Made by a program: the position numbers and the translations under genes
Assembly: GCF_015732285.1 (NCBI RefSeq)
Contig: NZ_WIQU01000022.1
Location: 305,956 to 369,955, forward strand
DNA length: 64,000 nt
Origin: Pectinatus frisingensis
GTDB taxonomy: Bacteria > Bacillota > Negativicutes > Selenomonadales > Selenomonadaceae
Direction: 5' to 3'
Shown here: piece by piece, positions 17,781 through 25,980 of the stretch
Numbering within the stretch: the first letter of the stretch is position 1
How the letters are laid out: each line of letters opens with the position of its first letter
The notes under the pieces: model-generated
Databases searched by the model: none
The model's input: the letters and a program-made list of their open reading frames with translations, nothing else
What the model was told of the DNA's origin: nothing

Positions 17781-19109
17781 TTGAATAAACCAATAGTTGC
17801 TATAGTAGGGCGTCCGAACGTAGGAAAATCTACTCTGTTTAATCAAATCGGCAAAAGGCGTGTTTCAATAGTTGATGATTTTCCTGGTGTGACTCGTGAC
17901 AGGATATATATGGATGCCGAATGGCTTAATAAACAATTTACTTTAATCGATACCGGTGGTATTGAACTTGAGGGACAGGATACTTTGTTATCCTCTATGC
18001 GGATTCAGGCAAAATTAGCTATTGAAGAAGCCGATGTCATAATCTTTTTGACAGATGGTCGGGCAGGAATTGTCAATGCTGATGAAGATATTGCCGATAT
18101 ATTGCGCAACACCAGAAAACCGGTTATAGTAGCTGTAAATAAAATTGATACACCTAAACAGGAAATGGACGTATATGAGTTTTATAATCTGGGGTTGGGC
18201 GAACCAACGCCGATAGGTGCATCAAATGCGCTCAATCTGGGTGATTTATTGGACCGGGTCACAGAGTCATTCGCTGATATAACCGATACTGCGGCTGAAG
18301 ATCCTGATGAAATTCATATTGCGGTCATTGGCAGACCCAATGTGGGCAAATCATCATTAGTCAATGCTATGCTCGGACAAGACCGCGTAATTGTCAGCGA
18401 TATACCGGGAACAACACGTGATGCCATTGATACTCATTTCAGTAAGGATGGCATAAAGTACACCCTTATTGATACGGCTGGTATGCGTCGTAAGGCCAGG
18501 ATAGACGAACCAATCGAAAGATACAGTGTTATCCGTTCACTACGCGCAGTTGATCGCAGTGATGTAGTTCTTATGCTGATAAGTGGGCCGGATGGCGTAA
18601 CCGAACAGGATAAAAAAATAGCCGGGTATGCCCATGAATCTGGTAAAGGCTGTATTTTGGTGGTTAATAAGTGGGATCTTGTTGAAAAAAATTCTAAGAC
18701 ACCATTGCATTTTACCGAAGATCTGCGTGATGAATTGGGTTTTTTACAGTATGCACCGGTAATTTACGTATCGGCTCTTACTAAGCAAAGGGTACATCGC
18801 ATACCGGAACTTATAAAGTATGTGGCGGAGCAACAGCATATGCGCATACAGACAAGTGTTTTAAACCAGCTTATAATGGATGCTTTATCAGTTAATCCAC
18901 CACCGGCTCATAAAGGTAAGCAATTGAAAATTTATTTCATGACTCAGGCAGACGTAAAACCACCTAAATTTATAATTTTTGTTAATGATCCTGAACTTAT
19001 GCACTTTTCTTATTTGCGATTTATTGAAAATAAACTCAGAGAAAGTTTTGGCTTTGAGGGTACACCATTGAAATTAATTGTGAAGGGGAGAAAGGAAGAT
19101 GATGAATGA
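17781..19109 (+). CDS. der: Der/EngA, double-GTPase ribosome assembly factor
   Basis: An essential GTPase for 50S subunit maturation. Two tandem G domains are visible, each with GRPNVGKS (near residues 10 and 180), DxPGxTRD switch motifs and NKxD specificity motifs (VNKID and VNKWD), followed by a C-terminal KH-like domain. I start at the TTG at 17781, which gives the standard MNKPIVAIVGRP N-terminus and has ggcaggtg upstream; the GTG at 17772 overlaps that site. Its stop overlaps the plsY start (ATGA), which indicates coupled translation. Confidence 0.95.
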   Translation: MNKPIVAIVGRPNVGKSTLFNQIGKRRVSIVDDFPGVTRDRIYMDAEWLNKQFTLIDTGGIELEGQDTLLSSMRIQAKLAIEEADVIIFLTDGRAGIVNADEDIADILRNTRKPVIVAVNKIDTPKQEMDVYEFYNLGLGEPTPIGASNALNLGDLLDRVTESFADITDTAAEDPDEIHIAVIGRPNVGKSSLVNAMLGQDRVIVSDIPGTTRDAIDTHFSKDGIKYTLIDTAGMRRKARIDEPIERYSVIRSLRAVDRSDVVLMLISGPDGVTEQDKKIAGYAHESGKGCILVVNKWDLVEKNSKTPLHFTEDLRDELGFLQYAPVIYVSALTKQRVHRIPELIKYVAEQQHMRIQTSVLNQLIMDALSVNPPPAHKGKQLKIYFMTQADVKPPKFIIFVNDPELMHFSYLRFIENKLRESFGFEGTPLKLIVKGRKEDDE

Positions 19110-19708
19110 ATTATGTCATTATCATATTAGTCGGTTATCTTATTGGTTCAATACCTAGTGGATTATTAATCGGCAGGGCGATGTTTAATACTGATTTACG
19201 TCAATATGGCAGTCATAATATCGGCGCGACAAATGCCTGGCGTATATTGGGAAGAAAAGCCGGATTAATTGTTTTTGTTCTTGATTTTTTAAAAGGGGCT
19301 GTAAGCGTTTTATTTGCTATGTTTATTGGTTCCGGAGCTGGATTGCCGGCAACACCGCTTGTTTTGATTTTAGGTGGAATAATGGCTATTGTCGGACATT
19401 CCTGCTCAATATTTCTTTCATTTAAAGGGGGTAAGGGAGTAGCTACAGGATTAGGTGTAATAACTATGCTGATGCCTCAGGCTGCTGTGTGTGCGTTTAT
19501 TTTGTGGCTTATTATTGTACTTATCACCCACTATGTATCACTAGCTTCTATGATAGCTGCTGTATCAGTTCCGCTGCAGGCCTATTATTGGGATAAATCA
19601 TGGGAATATGTAATTTTTGGTATATTGGCAGCGGCTTTTGTTGTATATAGACATAAAGCCAATATTTTTCGTTTAATGAATGGCAGTGAATCCAAAATAC
19701 ATTTCTAA
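19106..19708 (+). CDS. plsY: PlsY, acyl-phosphate glycerol-3-phosphate acyltransferase
   Basis: An integral membrane enzyme that transfers an acyl chain from acyl-phosphate to glycerol-3-phosphate, the first step of phospholipid synthesis. The 200 residues form about five membrane helices. The three PlsY motifs are visible: GSIPSGLLIGR near the start, GSHNIGATNAWR near residue 35 and GGKGVATGLG near residue 107. It overlaps der by four bases. A strong bidirectional terminator follows, shared with hfq on the other strand. Confidence 0.95.
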   Translation: MNYVIIILVGYLIGSIPSGLLIGRAMFNTDLRQYGSHNIGATNAWRILGRKAGLIVFVLDFLKGAVSVLFAMFIGSGAGLPATPLVLILGGIMAIVGHSCSIFLSFKGGKGVATGLGVITMLMPQAAVCAFILWLIIVLITHYVSLASMIAAVSVPLQAYYWDKSWEYVIFGILAAAFVVYRHKANIFRLMNGSESKIHF

Positions 19709-19730
19709 TTATGTTTACGTGGCAGATTGT

Positions 19731-19786
19731 ATAAAATAAAAAACCAGAAAACAGTATTATCGCTGTTCTCTGGTTTTTTATTTTAT
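19731..19786. terminator. Bidirectional terminator between plsY and hfq
   Basis: A 24-bp inverted repeat with one mismatch (ATAAAATAAAAAACCAGA core) and an 8-base loop. The arms carry A- and T-runs, so it can end transcripts from both sides. Confidence 0.88.
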
Positions 19787-19794
19787 ATAGGTTC

Positions 19795-20049
19795 TTATTG
19801 CGAAATTTCTTCTGAAACCTTTTTTTCCGGTACATAATTCATAGTCAATGTTTTGAAAGGGATAATTGTGGAAATTGCATGCTTATACACTAACTGCTGT
19901 TTACCATTGGTATCTAAAATAACCGTAAAATTATCAAATCCGGTCACATTGCCGCGCAGCTGGAACCCATTGACTAAATAAATAGTAACACTTATATTTT
20001 CTTTGCGTGCCTGGTTCAAAAAAGCGTCCTGCAGATTAATTGCCTTCAC
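19795..20049 (-). CDS. hfq: Hfq, RNA chaperone
   Basis: Hfq is the Sm-like hexameric RNA chaperone that pairs small RNAs with mRNAs. The Sm1 motif ([19 protein letters not shown]) and the Sm2 motif ([10 protein letters not shown], the usual YKHAIS) are intact. I start it at a GTG at 20049 with gggagg 8 bases upstream, giving 84 residues and the classic [11 protein letters not shown]-terminus; a longer open frame exists but has no ribosome site. It follows miaA, the pairing known from many genomes. The short tail ([12 protein letters not shown]) is typical of Firmicutes Hfq. Confidence 0.96.
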   Translation of the reverse strand: MKAINLQDAFLNQARKENISVTIYLVNGFQLRGNVTGFDNFTVILDTNGKQQLVYKHAISTIIPFKTLTMNYVPEKKVSEEISQ

Positions 20050-20101
20050 TGAATTTTCCTCCCAAATTTCAACTACAATTATGTTAATTATAATTGAATT
20101 T

Positions 20102-21055
20102 TTATCTATAGTCAAATTTTTCTTGTACTAGAGCATAAGTTTTTCCCAATAATTCGTCTAAGGATAGATTATCGATTTCGAGCCAGTTTATATAAGGCAT
20201 TTTGCGGTACCAGGTAAGCTGTCGTTTGGCAAAATGTCTTGTAGCAGTTTTTATTTGTTCCACAGCAGTTTCCAAGGTGATTTTATTTTGCAGATATTCA
20301 GTCAGCTGACGGTAGCCAATGGCCTGCATAGACTGTGCCTGAGGACTGACACCGTCTCGGAGCAGTTTTTTTGTTTCAGTCAGCCATCCTTCCGTCATCA
20401 TTATGTCAACACGTTTATTTATTCGTTTATATAAATCAGCTCTATGGCGATTTAAACCAATTACTAAAGCATTATAAAACAAGTCATCATTGCCTGTGGT
20501 AAATTTTTGCCGGGAAATAGTTTCTTTGTTATATTTGTAGACTTCTAAGGCACGTATTATTCGACGAAAATTATTTATATGCAGGCGGGCAGCTGTTTGA
20601 GGAGCTGCGTCACGCAGTAGGGAAAACACATATAACCGCCCGCGCTTTAGTGCTAAATTTTCAAGATAAGCACGGTATTGAGGGTCCTCCGGTGCGGCAT
20701 TAAACTGGTAACCTTCAATCAATGATTTTATATAAAGACCTGTACCACCGGCAATTATTGGTAATTTATTGACATTGTTCAATCGTTTTATCAAAGCAGC
20801 TGATTTATCGCAAAACATTGTGACATTGAATACATCACCGGGATCGAGTATATTTATTAAGTGATGCGGTACCGCAGCTAATTCAGCCGCGGTAGGTTTA
20901 GCTGTTCCAATATTAAGCCCGCGATAAACCAGCATGGAATCACCGGAAATTATTTCCGTGTTTAATTTTTGTGCCAGTTTTAAACTTAATGCTGTTTTTC
21001 CGACGGCTGTCGGACCTAATATAATAATGACTGGTGCTTTACCGGCAGTTACCAT
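20102..21055 (-). CDS. miaA: MiaA, tRNA dimethylallyltransferase
   Basis: Transfers the dimethylallyl group from DMAPP to A37 of tRNAs reading UNN codons. The P-loop GPTAVGKT is near residue 14, followed by [19 protein letters not shown] and the GGTGLYIKS motif. At 317 residues it is full length. Its ATG overlaps the stop of the UPF0173 gene, and hfq follows after 52 bases, so the three probably form one operon. The ispH product (DMAPP) is made by a gene on the other strand nearby. Confidence 0.96.
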   Translation of the reverse strand: MVTAGKAPVIIILGPTAVGKTALSLKLAQKLNTEIISGDSMLVYRGLNIGTAKPTAAELAAVPHHLINILDPGDVFNVTMFCDKSAALIKRLNNVNKLPIIAGGTGLYIKSLIEGYQFNAAPEDPQYRAYLENLALKRGRLYVFSLLRDAAPQTAARLHINNFRRIIRALEVYKYNKETISRQKFTTGNDDLFYNALVIGLNRHRADLYKRINKRVDIMMTEGWLTETKKLLRDGVSPQAQSMQAIGYRQLTEYLQNKITLETAVEQIKTATRHFAKRQLTWYRKMPYINWLEIDNLSLDELLGKTYALVQEKFDYR

Positions 21056-21726
21056 TTAGTAAGTTCCAATGATTTTCCCGGTTCTACTATATGGACATCA
21101 ACAGCAATCAGACTTTCGGCAATTTGTTTGAAAAGTTTGGGATCCTGTCGAATAGCCGGCCATGTGTTATAATGAACAGGAATGACATTATGCGCTTTTA
21201 ACAATTGTACAGATCGGGCTGCATCTTCCTTGCCCATTGTAAAATTATCACCGATTGGTAAAATAGCATAATCAATTTTTTCTTTGGCACCGATAATCTG
21301 CATATCAGAAAATAGTGCCGTATCACCGGAATAGTAAACAGTCGGACCTTTTTTGAAATTTATGACAAAACCGCAGGCTATACCGCCGGCTGTACCACAA
21401 CTGTGAATGGCAAGTGTCATACGCACCATACCAAAGGGGAAAGAATGTGAACCGCCGATATTCATACCATAGGTATTTGCAGTCTTACCACATAGCTTCA
21501 ATACTTCAGGTATGGCAATTATTGTTGCACCGGTTCTTGCTGCAATTGCCGGTGCGTCGCCCAAGTGATCAAAATGAGCGTGACTGACTAGTATATATTG
21601 ACAATCTATATCTTCCGGCTTAACTTTGGTCAAAGGATTATCAGTGAAAAAGGGATCCACTAAAATTATGTTATTTTCTGTGGTCAAAGAAAAACAGGAA
21701 TGTCCATAAAAATTAAATTTTACCAT
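21049..21726 (-). CDS. UPF0173 metal-dependent hydrolase (metallo-beta-lactamase fold)
   Basis: A 225-residue metallo-beta-lactamase-fold hydrolase of family UPF0173; the substrate is unknown. The metal-binding HxHxDH motif is HAHFDH near residue 49, preceded by GHSCFSL and VDPFFTDNP, with later ligands in YYSGDTAL and PVHYNTW. I chose the ATG at 21726, which lies 6 bases from ggaggt; an in-frame TTG precedes it by one codon. It is the first gene of the miaA-hfq operon, and its stop overlaps the miaA start. Confidence 0.87.
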   Translation of the reverse strand: MVKFNFYGHSCFSLTTENNIILVDPFFTDNPLTKVKPEDIDCQYILVSHAHFDHLGDAPAIAARTGATIIAIPEVLKLCGKTANTYGMNIGGSHSFPFGMVRMTLAIHSCGTAGGIACGFVINFKKGPTVYYSGDTALFSDMQIIGAKEKIDYAILPIGDNFTMGKEDAARSVQLLKAHNVIPVHYNTWPAIRQDPKLFKQIAESLIAVDVHIVEPGKSLELTKW

Positions 21727-21839
21727 CAAAAAACCTCCATTCGGGCTTTAAAAAAAATTTCTTATCATTAGCATTACGCATAAAATGATAAAATCCTGCT
21801 AAATTTTATATTAAGTTTATTTTAAGATGAGGTGATATA

Positions 21840-22550
21840 ATGATATATAAATTATCATTGCCGGAAATATTAGTTTCATATGAGACGAGTTCAGCAACAA
21901 CCAATAAATTATTGCTGATAAGCGGTGGACGGGCGCCTGAATCAGCGTGGCTCCAAAGTGTGTCCAGACAGCGAATCATTTATTGCGCAGATCATGGTAT
22001 CGATATCTGTCGGCATTCCGGGGTGATGCCTGACTATATACTTGGTGATGGAGACAGCGCAGCTGTAGATAATTGGCAGTGGGCAAAAAAAAGTAACATT
22101 CCCTTGGCTGAGTATCCGGTTGACAAAAATCTTACTGACACACAGCTGGCTCTGCAGGTGATTGCAGAAAAATATCATCAAAATGATATAGTCATCACCG
22201 GTGCATGGGGCGGCAGGTTTGATCATTTATACAGCAGTATATTTTCCTCAGCATCATTGGCTGCGCAAAACAATATTATCTGTGCTGCCGATGAAAAAGA
22301 AACCCTGTTATACTTACAAAATGGTACTTTACAAGTTAAATGCCACAGCATGCCGATAAGTATATCACTTTTACCATTAAGCACCGTATGCGAGGCAGTA
22401 GACATCAATGGCGTAAAATGGCCGCTGCATAAAGTCGTTCTGCAGCAATACTGGCCATATGCTATCAGTAATGTTTTGCAGAAAGATTCGGTTCTTGAAG
22501 TAACAGTGGGCAAGGGATTACTTGGAATATATTTTTGCTGGAGCGTATAA
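21840..22550 (+). CDS. thiN: ThiN, thiamine diphosphokinase
   Basis: Transfers pyrophosphate from ATP to thiamine to give the cofactor thiamine diphosphate. Recognisable motifs are CADHGIDICRHSGVMPDYILGD, the PVDKNLTDTQLAL segment (metal and ATP site) and GAWGGRFDH near residue 125. At 236 residues it is slightly longer than many ThiN proteins. The gaggtga ribosome site is well placed. It is a single-gene unit, divergent from the UPF0173 gene and convergent with the aminopeptidase gene. I saw no thiamine riboswitch upstream. Confidence 0.88.
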   Translation: MIYKLSLPEILVSYETSSATTNKLLLISGGRAPESAWLQSVSRQRIIYCADHGIDICRHSGVMPDYILGDGDSAAVDNWQWAKKSNIPLAEYPVDKNLTDTQLALQVIAEKYHQNDIVITGAWGGRFDHLYSSIFSSASLAAQNNIICAADEKETLLYLQNGTLQVKCHSMPISISLLPLSTVCEAVDINGVKWPLHKVVLQQYWPYAISNVLQKDSVLEVTVGKGLLGIYFCWSV

Positions 22551-22602
22551 CAGATAAATTCCATTAAATCACGTTTTATTTAGTATTGCCAAATAATTTA
22601 CA

Positions 22603-22636
22603 AATAAAATACCCGCTTGTCGGCGAGTATTTTATT
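22603..22636. terminator. Bidirectional terminator between thiN and the M18 aminopeptidase
   Basis: A stem of 13 pairs with one mismatch (AATAAAATAC...CGC) around a 6-base loop, with A- and T-rich outer arms. It lies between convergent genes. Confidence 0.75.
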
Positions 22637-22652
22637 GCGGTAGAGGATTATA

Positions 22653-24056
22653 TCAGGCTTCTGCTAAAAATGCACTGTAACCTTTCTTGGTTTCATAAAC
22701 ATCAATTTTACTGGTCACTTCCCATGGAGCATGCATATTAAGTACTGCTACACCGCTGTCAATGACCTGCATGCCATACAAGGCCATGATATAAGCGATA
22801 GTACCGCCACCGCCTAAATCAACACGACCCAGCTCAGAAAATTGAATATTTACTTTATGTTTATCCATCATGGCACGGATTTCACCCAAATATTCAGCAT
22901 TGGCATCATTGGAGCCGGATTTACCGCGGGCTCCGGTGAATTTATTAAAGGCCATCCCTTTTCCCAAATAGGCAATATTTTTTTTGTCATAGGCAGATGC
23001 ATACAGAGCATCATATGCAGATGTGACATCAGAGGAAAGCATCTTGGAATTTGCCAGGCAGCGTCGCATATTAAGCTCAGTGTATGTACCCAATAAATTC
23101 ATGACTTCTGCTAAAGTGTTTTCAAAAAATTTTGATTGCATGCCGGTGGCGCCGACACTGCCGATTTCTTCTTTATCAACTAAAAGACAGCATGCTGTCT
23201 TTTTGACATTTTTGGTTTCTAATATTGCTGCCAATGACGTATAAGCACAAACACGGTCGTCCTGTCCGTAAGAGATTATCATGCTGCGGTCTATTCCCAG
23301 CTCTCTGGCAGCCCCAGCTGGAACAACTTCCAACTCTGCTGACAGAAAATCATTTTCTTCAGTGCCATAGGTTTTTTTCAATATATTGAGTACATTGGCT
23401 TTTACTGCGTCTTTTTCTTCATCCTTCAGCGGCAGAGAACCTACTAAAACATCAAGCGATTCACCGGTGATTACTTCAGCAGCTTTTTTTGTCATTTGTT
23501 CCTGAGCAAGATGAATAAGAAGGTCTGTTACGCAAAAGACAGGGTCATCTGCTTTTTCACCAATGACAACATTCACAACAGTGCCGTCTTTTTTGACAAT
23601 TACACCGTGTATTGCCAAAGGCATTGTCACCCATTGGTATTTTTTAATACCGCCATAATAATGTGTATCGAGATAAGAAAGACCGCCATCTTCATAAAGC
23701 GGATTTTGCTTTAAGTCAAGACGGGGACTGTCAATATGTGCTCCTAAAATCGTCATGCCATTTTCTAATGGATCACTGCCTATATTAAACATTACTACCG
23801 ATTTTTTCATGCAGACTGCATACACTTTATCACCTGCATGAAGTGAACCGTCAGCTGCGATTATTGACCGCAGATCCCTATAACCTTTTTCTTCAGCCTG
23901 CTTGATTATTTCCTGTACACATTCTCGTTCGGTTTTACCAACAGTGAGAAATTTACGGTAATTGTCACAAAGTAGTTGAAGATTTTCCTTTTCTTTTTTG
24001 TTATATTTTTCCCATATGGATTTTTTATTATCTTTTTTATTTTCTTCTTTTGCCAT
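22653..24056 (-). CDS. M18-family zinc aminopeptidase
   Basis: A 467-residue cytoplasmic metallo-aminopeptidase of family M18, which removes N-terminal residues from peptides; the exact specificity is unknown. The di-metal site motifs are visible: GAHIDSPRLD near residue 105, YGQDDRVCAY near residue 263, DKEEIGSVGATGM near residue 295, and GRVDLGGGGT near the end. The N-terminus is Lys/Glu-rich without a signal peptide. A good sigma-A promoter lies upstream. It is a single-gene unit. Confidence 0.9.
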   Translation of the reverse strand: MAKEENKKDNKKSIWEKYNKKEKENLQLLCDNYRKFLTVGKTERECVQEIIKQAEEKGYRDLRSIIAADGSLHAGDKVYAVCMKKSVVMFNIGSDPLENGMTILGAHIDSPRLDLKQNPLYEDGGLSYLDTHYYGGIKKYQWVTMPLAIHGVIVKKDGTVVNVVIGEKADDPVFCVTDLLIHLAQEQMTKKAAEVITGESLDVLVGSLPLKDEEKDAVKANVLNILKKTYGTEENDFLSAELEVVPAGAARELGIDRSMIISYGQDDRVCAYTSLAAILETKNVKKTACCLLVDKEEIGSVGATGMQSKFFENTLAEVMNLLGTYTELNMRRCLANSKMLSSDVTSAYDALYASAYDKKNIAYLGKGMAFNKFTGARGKSGSNDANAEYLGEIRAMMDKHKVNIQFSELGRVDLGGGGTIAYIMALYGMQVIDSGVAVLNMHAPWEVTSKIDVYETKKGYSAFLAEA

Positions 24057-24500
24057 ATTTGTTTATCCTTTCAGTTTTATTATAGTTTCATTATACTATT
24101 CATTAATTTATCTGGCAATCATAAATCTTACTATTTAAGTAAGCAATCATACAAACAGCACTTTTATAAATCATTTAATTTGTTTACTAAAAGGATAAGT
24201 GTCTGTTACATTAATGAAAGACGGCTAATTATTCATATAGTTATAAAATAAAAATGATTATGATTATATGCGTCAGCCACTTATCATAGCATCGTCATGA
24301 TAATTTTCAGAATTGTTTCTTTTATACACTTTTTAACTTATGAAAATATAAATAGTCTAATAATATTTTATATCTATAAGTTCTGATTGTTATTAATAAA
24401 TGAAATCCTTAAATAATAAATGACTATAAATATTTATTATTATTTTTACTATTATAAATACGAATATAGATATTATTGAATAATTAATATCAAATAATAT
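24057..24500. other. AT-rich intergenic stretch
   Basis: About 440 bases between the aminopeptidase start and the recombinase stop. It contains the aminopeptidase promoter at the right-hand gene side (24090-24118) and the recombinase terminator hairpin (24464-24506). The rest is very AT-rich and I find no gene, riboswitch or clear repeat in it. Confidence 0.6.
24090..24118 (-). promoter_or_regulatory. Sigma-A promoter of the M18 aminopeptidase
   Basis: On the minus strand, TTGCCA, a 17-base spacer and TATAAT, followed by an aaagga ribosome site before the ATG at 24056. Confidence 0.75.
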
Positions 24501-24506
24501 CTATAT
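24464..24506 (-). terminator. Hairpin at the 3' end of the tyrosine recombinase gene
   Basis: A perfect 14-bp inverted repeat (ATATAGATATTATT) with a 15-base loop; it overlaps the TAG stop codon of the recombinase gene. It is AT-only apart from one pair, so terminator function is moderate at best. Confidence 0.5.
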
Positions 24507-25511
24507 GTTGTTATTTAGTCTAATGTCAGACGTATAACGATTATCCATTTGACTAAATACATGAGCATATTTGCTAGTTATATTTATATCACTATGGCGC
24601 AGAACCTGTTTCACTATCTGTAAATCCTTGGTCGTGCTGTACAATAGGGTACCACAGGTATGGCGCAGCATATGGCAGCTAATACCGGCTTTTTTAAATC
24701 CGGCAATTTCCAGCCATTTATCGATGCTGCGGCGAATACTGCGCCGATTCATCCGGCCCCCTTTATTTCTATTGCCAAGGGCAGTAAACACTGGCTCACC
24801 ATATGGATCTTTTTTTTGTTTATCGGCATAACGTAGTTTTATATATTGCTTTAAATATGTCATAACATCATGGCGCGGATAAATAAAGTCATTGTGTCCC
24901 TTGCCATGTATATAAATAGTTTTTACCTGCCAGTCAACATCAGCTACCGACATGCGGTATACTTCAACTGTGCGCAATCCTTCCAGTGCCATAAGCATGA
25001 TCATTGCTTTGTCACGAATGTTTTCAACGTTTTTTCCGTCATCAGTAATCACATTAAGTAAATGTTCCAGCTGCGCTGCCTGCAAAAATTTTAGAGGTGA
25101 AATGTCATTGGGTTCATAGGCCTTTACACCGATGCCATCAGTAGGATTTTCTGCCAGAAGTTTCAGTTTCACAGCCACATTGTAAAATTGTCTGACAGCA
25201 TTGAGCTTGCTCTTAATACTTCCCTTTTTCATTTTTAACTGGACCAGCATATCCCGGTAATAAGTGAACTCATATTCGGTTATTTTGAGCGGGTGGCGCT
25301 TGTTATAGCGACACCATTGCAGATAGTTATCAATAGCTGAATAATAGTTGCGCAAAGTATCCGGAGAAGGTTCACCATGAGATAGATAACGTTCTAAAAG
25401 TTTTTTGTAATTTAAGATAAAAGTGTTATCATTTATTTCATATTCCGGAATGAAATCAGGAATAGTCATGAATTTGTTAGAATCGGTAGATATTTTTGCT
25501 AAGTTTTTCAT
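24501..25511 (-). CDS. Lone tyrosine recombinase (Xer/integrase family)
   Basis: A 336-residue tyrosine site-specific recombinase. A core-binding domain occupies about 35-135 and the catalytic domain about 150-325. Catalytic residues are visible: Arg in LEGLRTVEVYRM, Lys in HGKGHND, the HxLRH motif HMLRHTCGTLL, His in LRHSDINITSKY and Tyr in SKYAHV. I start at the ATG at 25511, 6 bases from aaggga; a GTG 11 codons upstream lacks a ribosome site. No other mobile-element genes are near, so it may be a chromosomal Xer-type enzyme rather than a phage integrase. Striking inverted repeats lie just upstream. Which role applies cannot be decided here. Confidence 0.88.
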   Translation of the reverse strand: MKNLAKISTDSNKFMTIPDFIPEYEINDNTFILNYKKLLERYLSHGEPSPDTLRNYYSAIDNYLQWCRYNKRHPLKITEYEFTYYRDMLVQLKMKKGSIKSKLNAVRQFYNVAVKLKLLAENPTDGIGVKAYEPNDISPLKFLQAAQLEHLLNVITDDGKNVENIRDKAMIMLMALEGLRTVEVYRMSVADVDWQVKTIYIHGKGHNDFIYPRHDVMTYLKQYIKLRYADKQKKDPYGEPVFTALGNRNKGGRMNRRSIRRSIDKWLEIAGFKKAGISCHMLRHTCGTLLYSTTKDLQIVKQVLRHSDINITSKYAHVFSQMDNRYTSDIRLNNNI

Positions 25512-25543
25512 TGTAAATCCCTTTTTCTTAATGGATTTTTCCA

Positions 25544-25582
25544 CTTCCTAAGTCCTATTTTTTATGAAGTAGGACTTAGAAG
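25544..25582. repeat. Inverted repeat just upstream of the recombinase gene
   Basis: CTAAGTCCTA and TAGGACTTAG, 10 perfect base pairs with a 12-base centre; outer bases CTTC/GAAG extend it with one bulge. It begins 33 bases before the recombinase start codon. It may be an mRNA hairpin, an operator or a dif-like recombination site. Confidence 0.6.
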
Positions 25583-25587
25583 ATTAA

Positions 25588-25612
25588 CTTAATTATATCA
25601 TATATAATTAAG
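25588..25612. repeat. AT-rich palindrome upstream of the recombinase gene
   Basis: CTTAATTATAT, a 3-base centre and ATATAATTAAG: 11 perfect pairs. On the minus strand it contains a TATAAT 18 bases after TTTACT, so it overlaps the likely recombinase promoter. Confidence 0.5.
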
Positions 25613-25638
25613 CGTAGTAAAATATTTTTTAAAATAGA

Positions 25639-25675
25639 CTGCATATAATTCTAATTTGTTTAGAATTATATGCAG
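25639..25675. repeat. Perfect 16-bp inverted repeat with 5-base loop
   Basis: CTGCATATAATTCTAA and its complement around TTTGT. On the minus strand a T/A-rich tract follows, so it could be a second weak terminator or a leader hairpin for the recombinase mRNA. Confidence 0.5.
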
Positions 25676-25727
25676 GGATAGGATTATATTAAAATTAAAA
25701 ATTTCAGTAAAAAAACTACCTCTAAAA

Positions 25728-25754
25728 ATCGATTTTAAGCAATTTAAAATCGAT
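25728..25754 (-). terminator. Intrinsic terminator downstream of recG
   Basis: On the minus strand an 11-bp stem (ATCGATTTTAA with TTAAAATCGAT), 5-base loop, then TTTT. It lies about 230 bases past the recG stop. Confidence 0.6.
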
Positions 25755-25980
25755 CGGTAATATCAATACATTAATAAATAATTAAAACAGTTGCTGCTTA
25801 AATACAGGCCTAATAGTGATGATTACTAATATTTTTATAATAAAAAGTTAATATTATTTAGTAGTGATTATGATATGATTAGAACTATTTGATGATATTA
25901 TATTTTTAACAAAATATTGTCCAATAAATATTAAGTATTAAACATCTGCAAAGTTCATTAATATTTAATATTTGATGATG

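Larger units (their letters stand above)
25512..25980. other. Inverted-repeat-rich AT region between the recombinase and recG
   Basis: About 470 bases with no gene. It holds five perfect or near-perfect inverted repeats: 25544-25582 (CTAAGTCCTA arms), 25588-25612 (11-bp arms), 25639-25675 (16-bp arms), 25728-25754 (11-bp arms, T-run on the minus strand) and 25967-25996 (10-bp arms across the recG stop). The two nearest the recombinase could be recombination or regulatory sites; 25728-25754 reads as the recG terminator. Confidence 0.7.

Noticed and set aside
21730..21839. Thiamine riboswitch ahead of thiN
   Set aside because: The 110-base gap lacks the CTGAGA-type core and is too short after subtracting the two ribosome sites.
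23976..24251. Frame of about 90 codons overlapping the aminopeptidase start
   Set aside because: Phe/Ile-rich translation of AT-rich DNA, overlaps a real gene and its promoter, no ribosome site.
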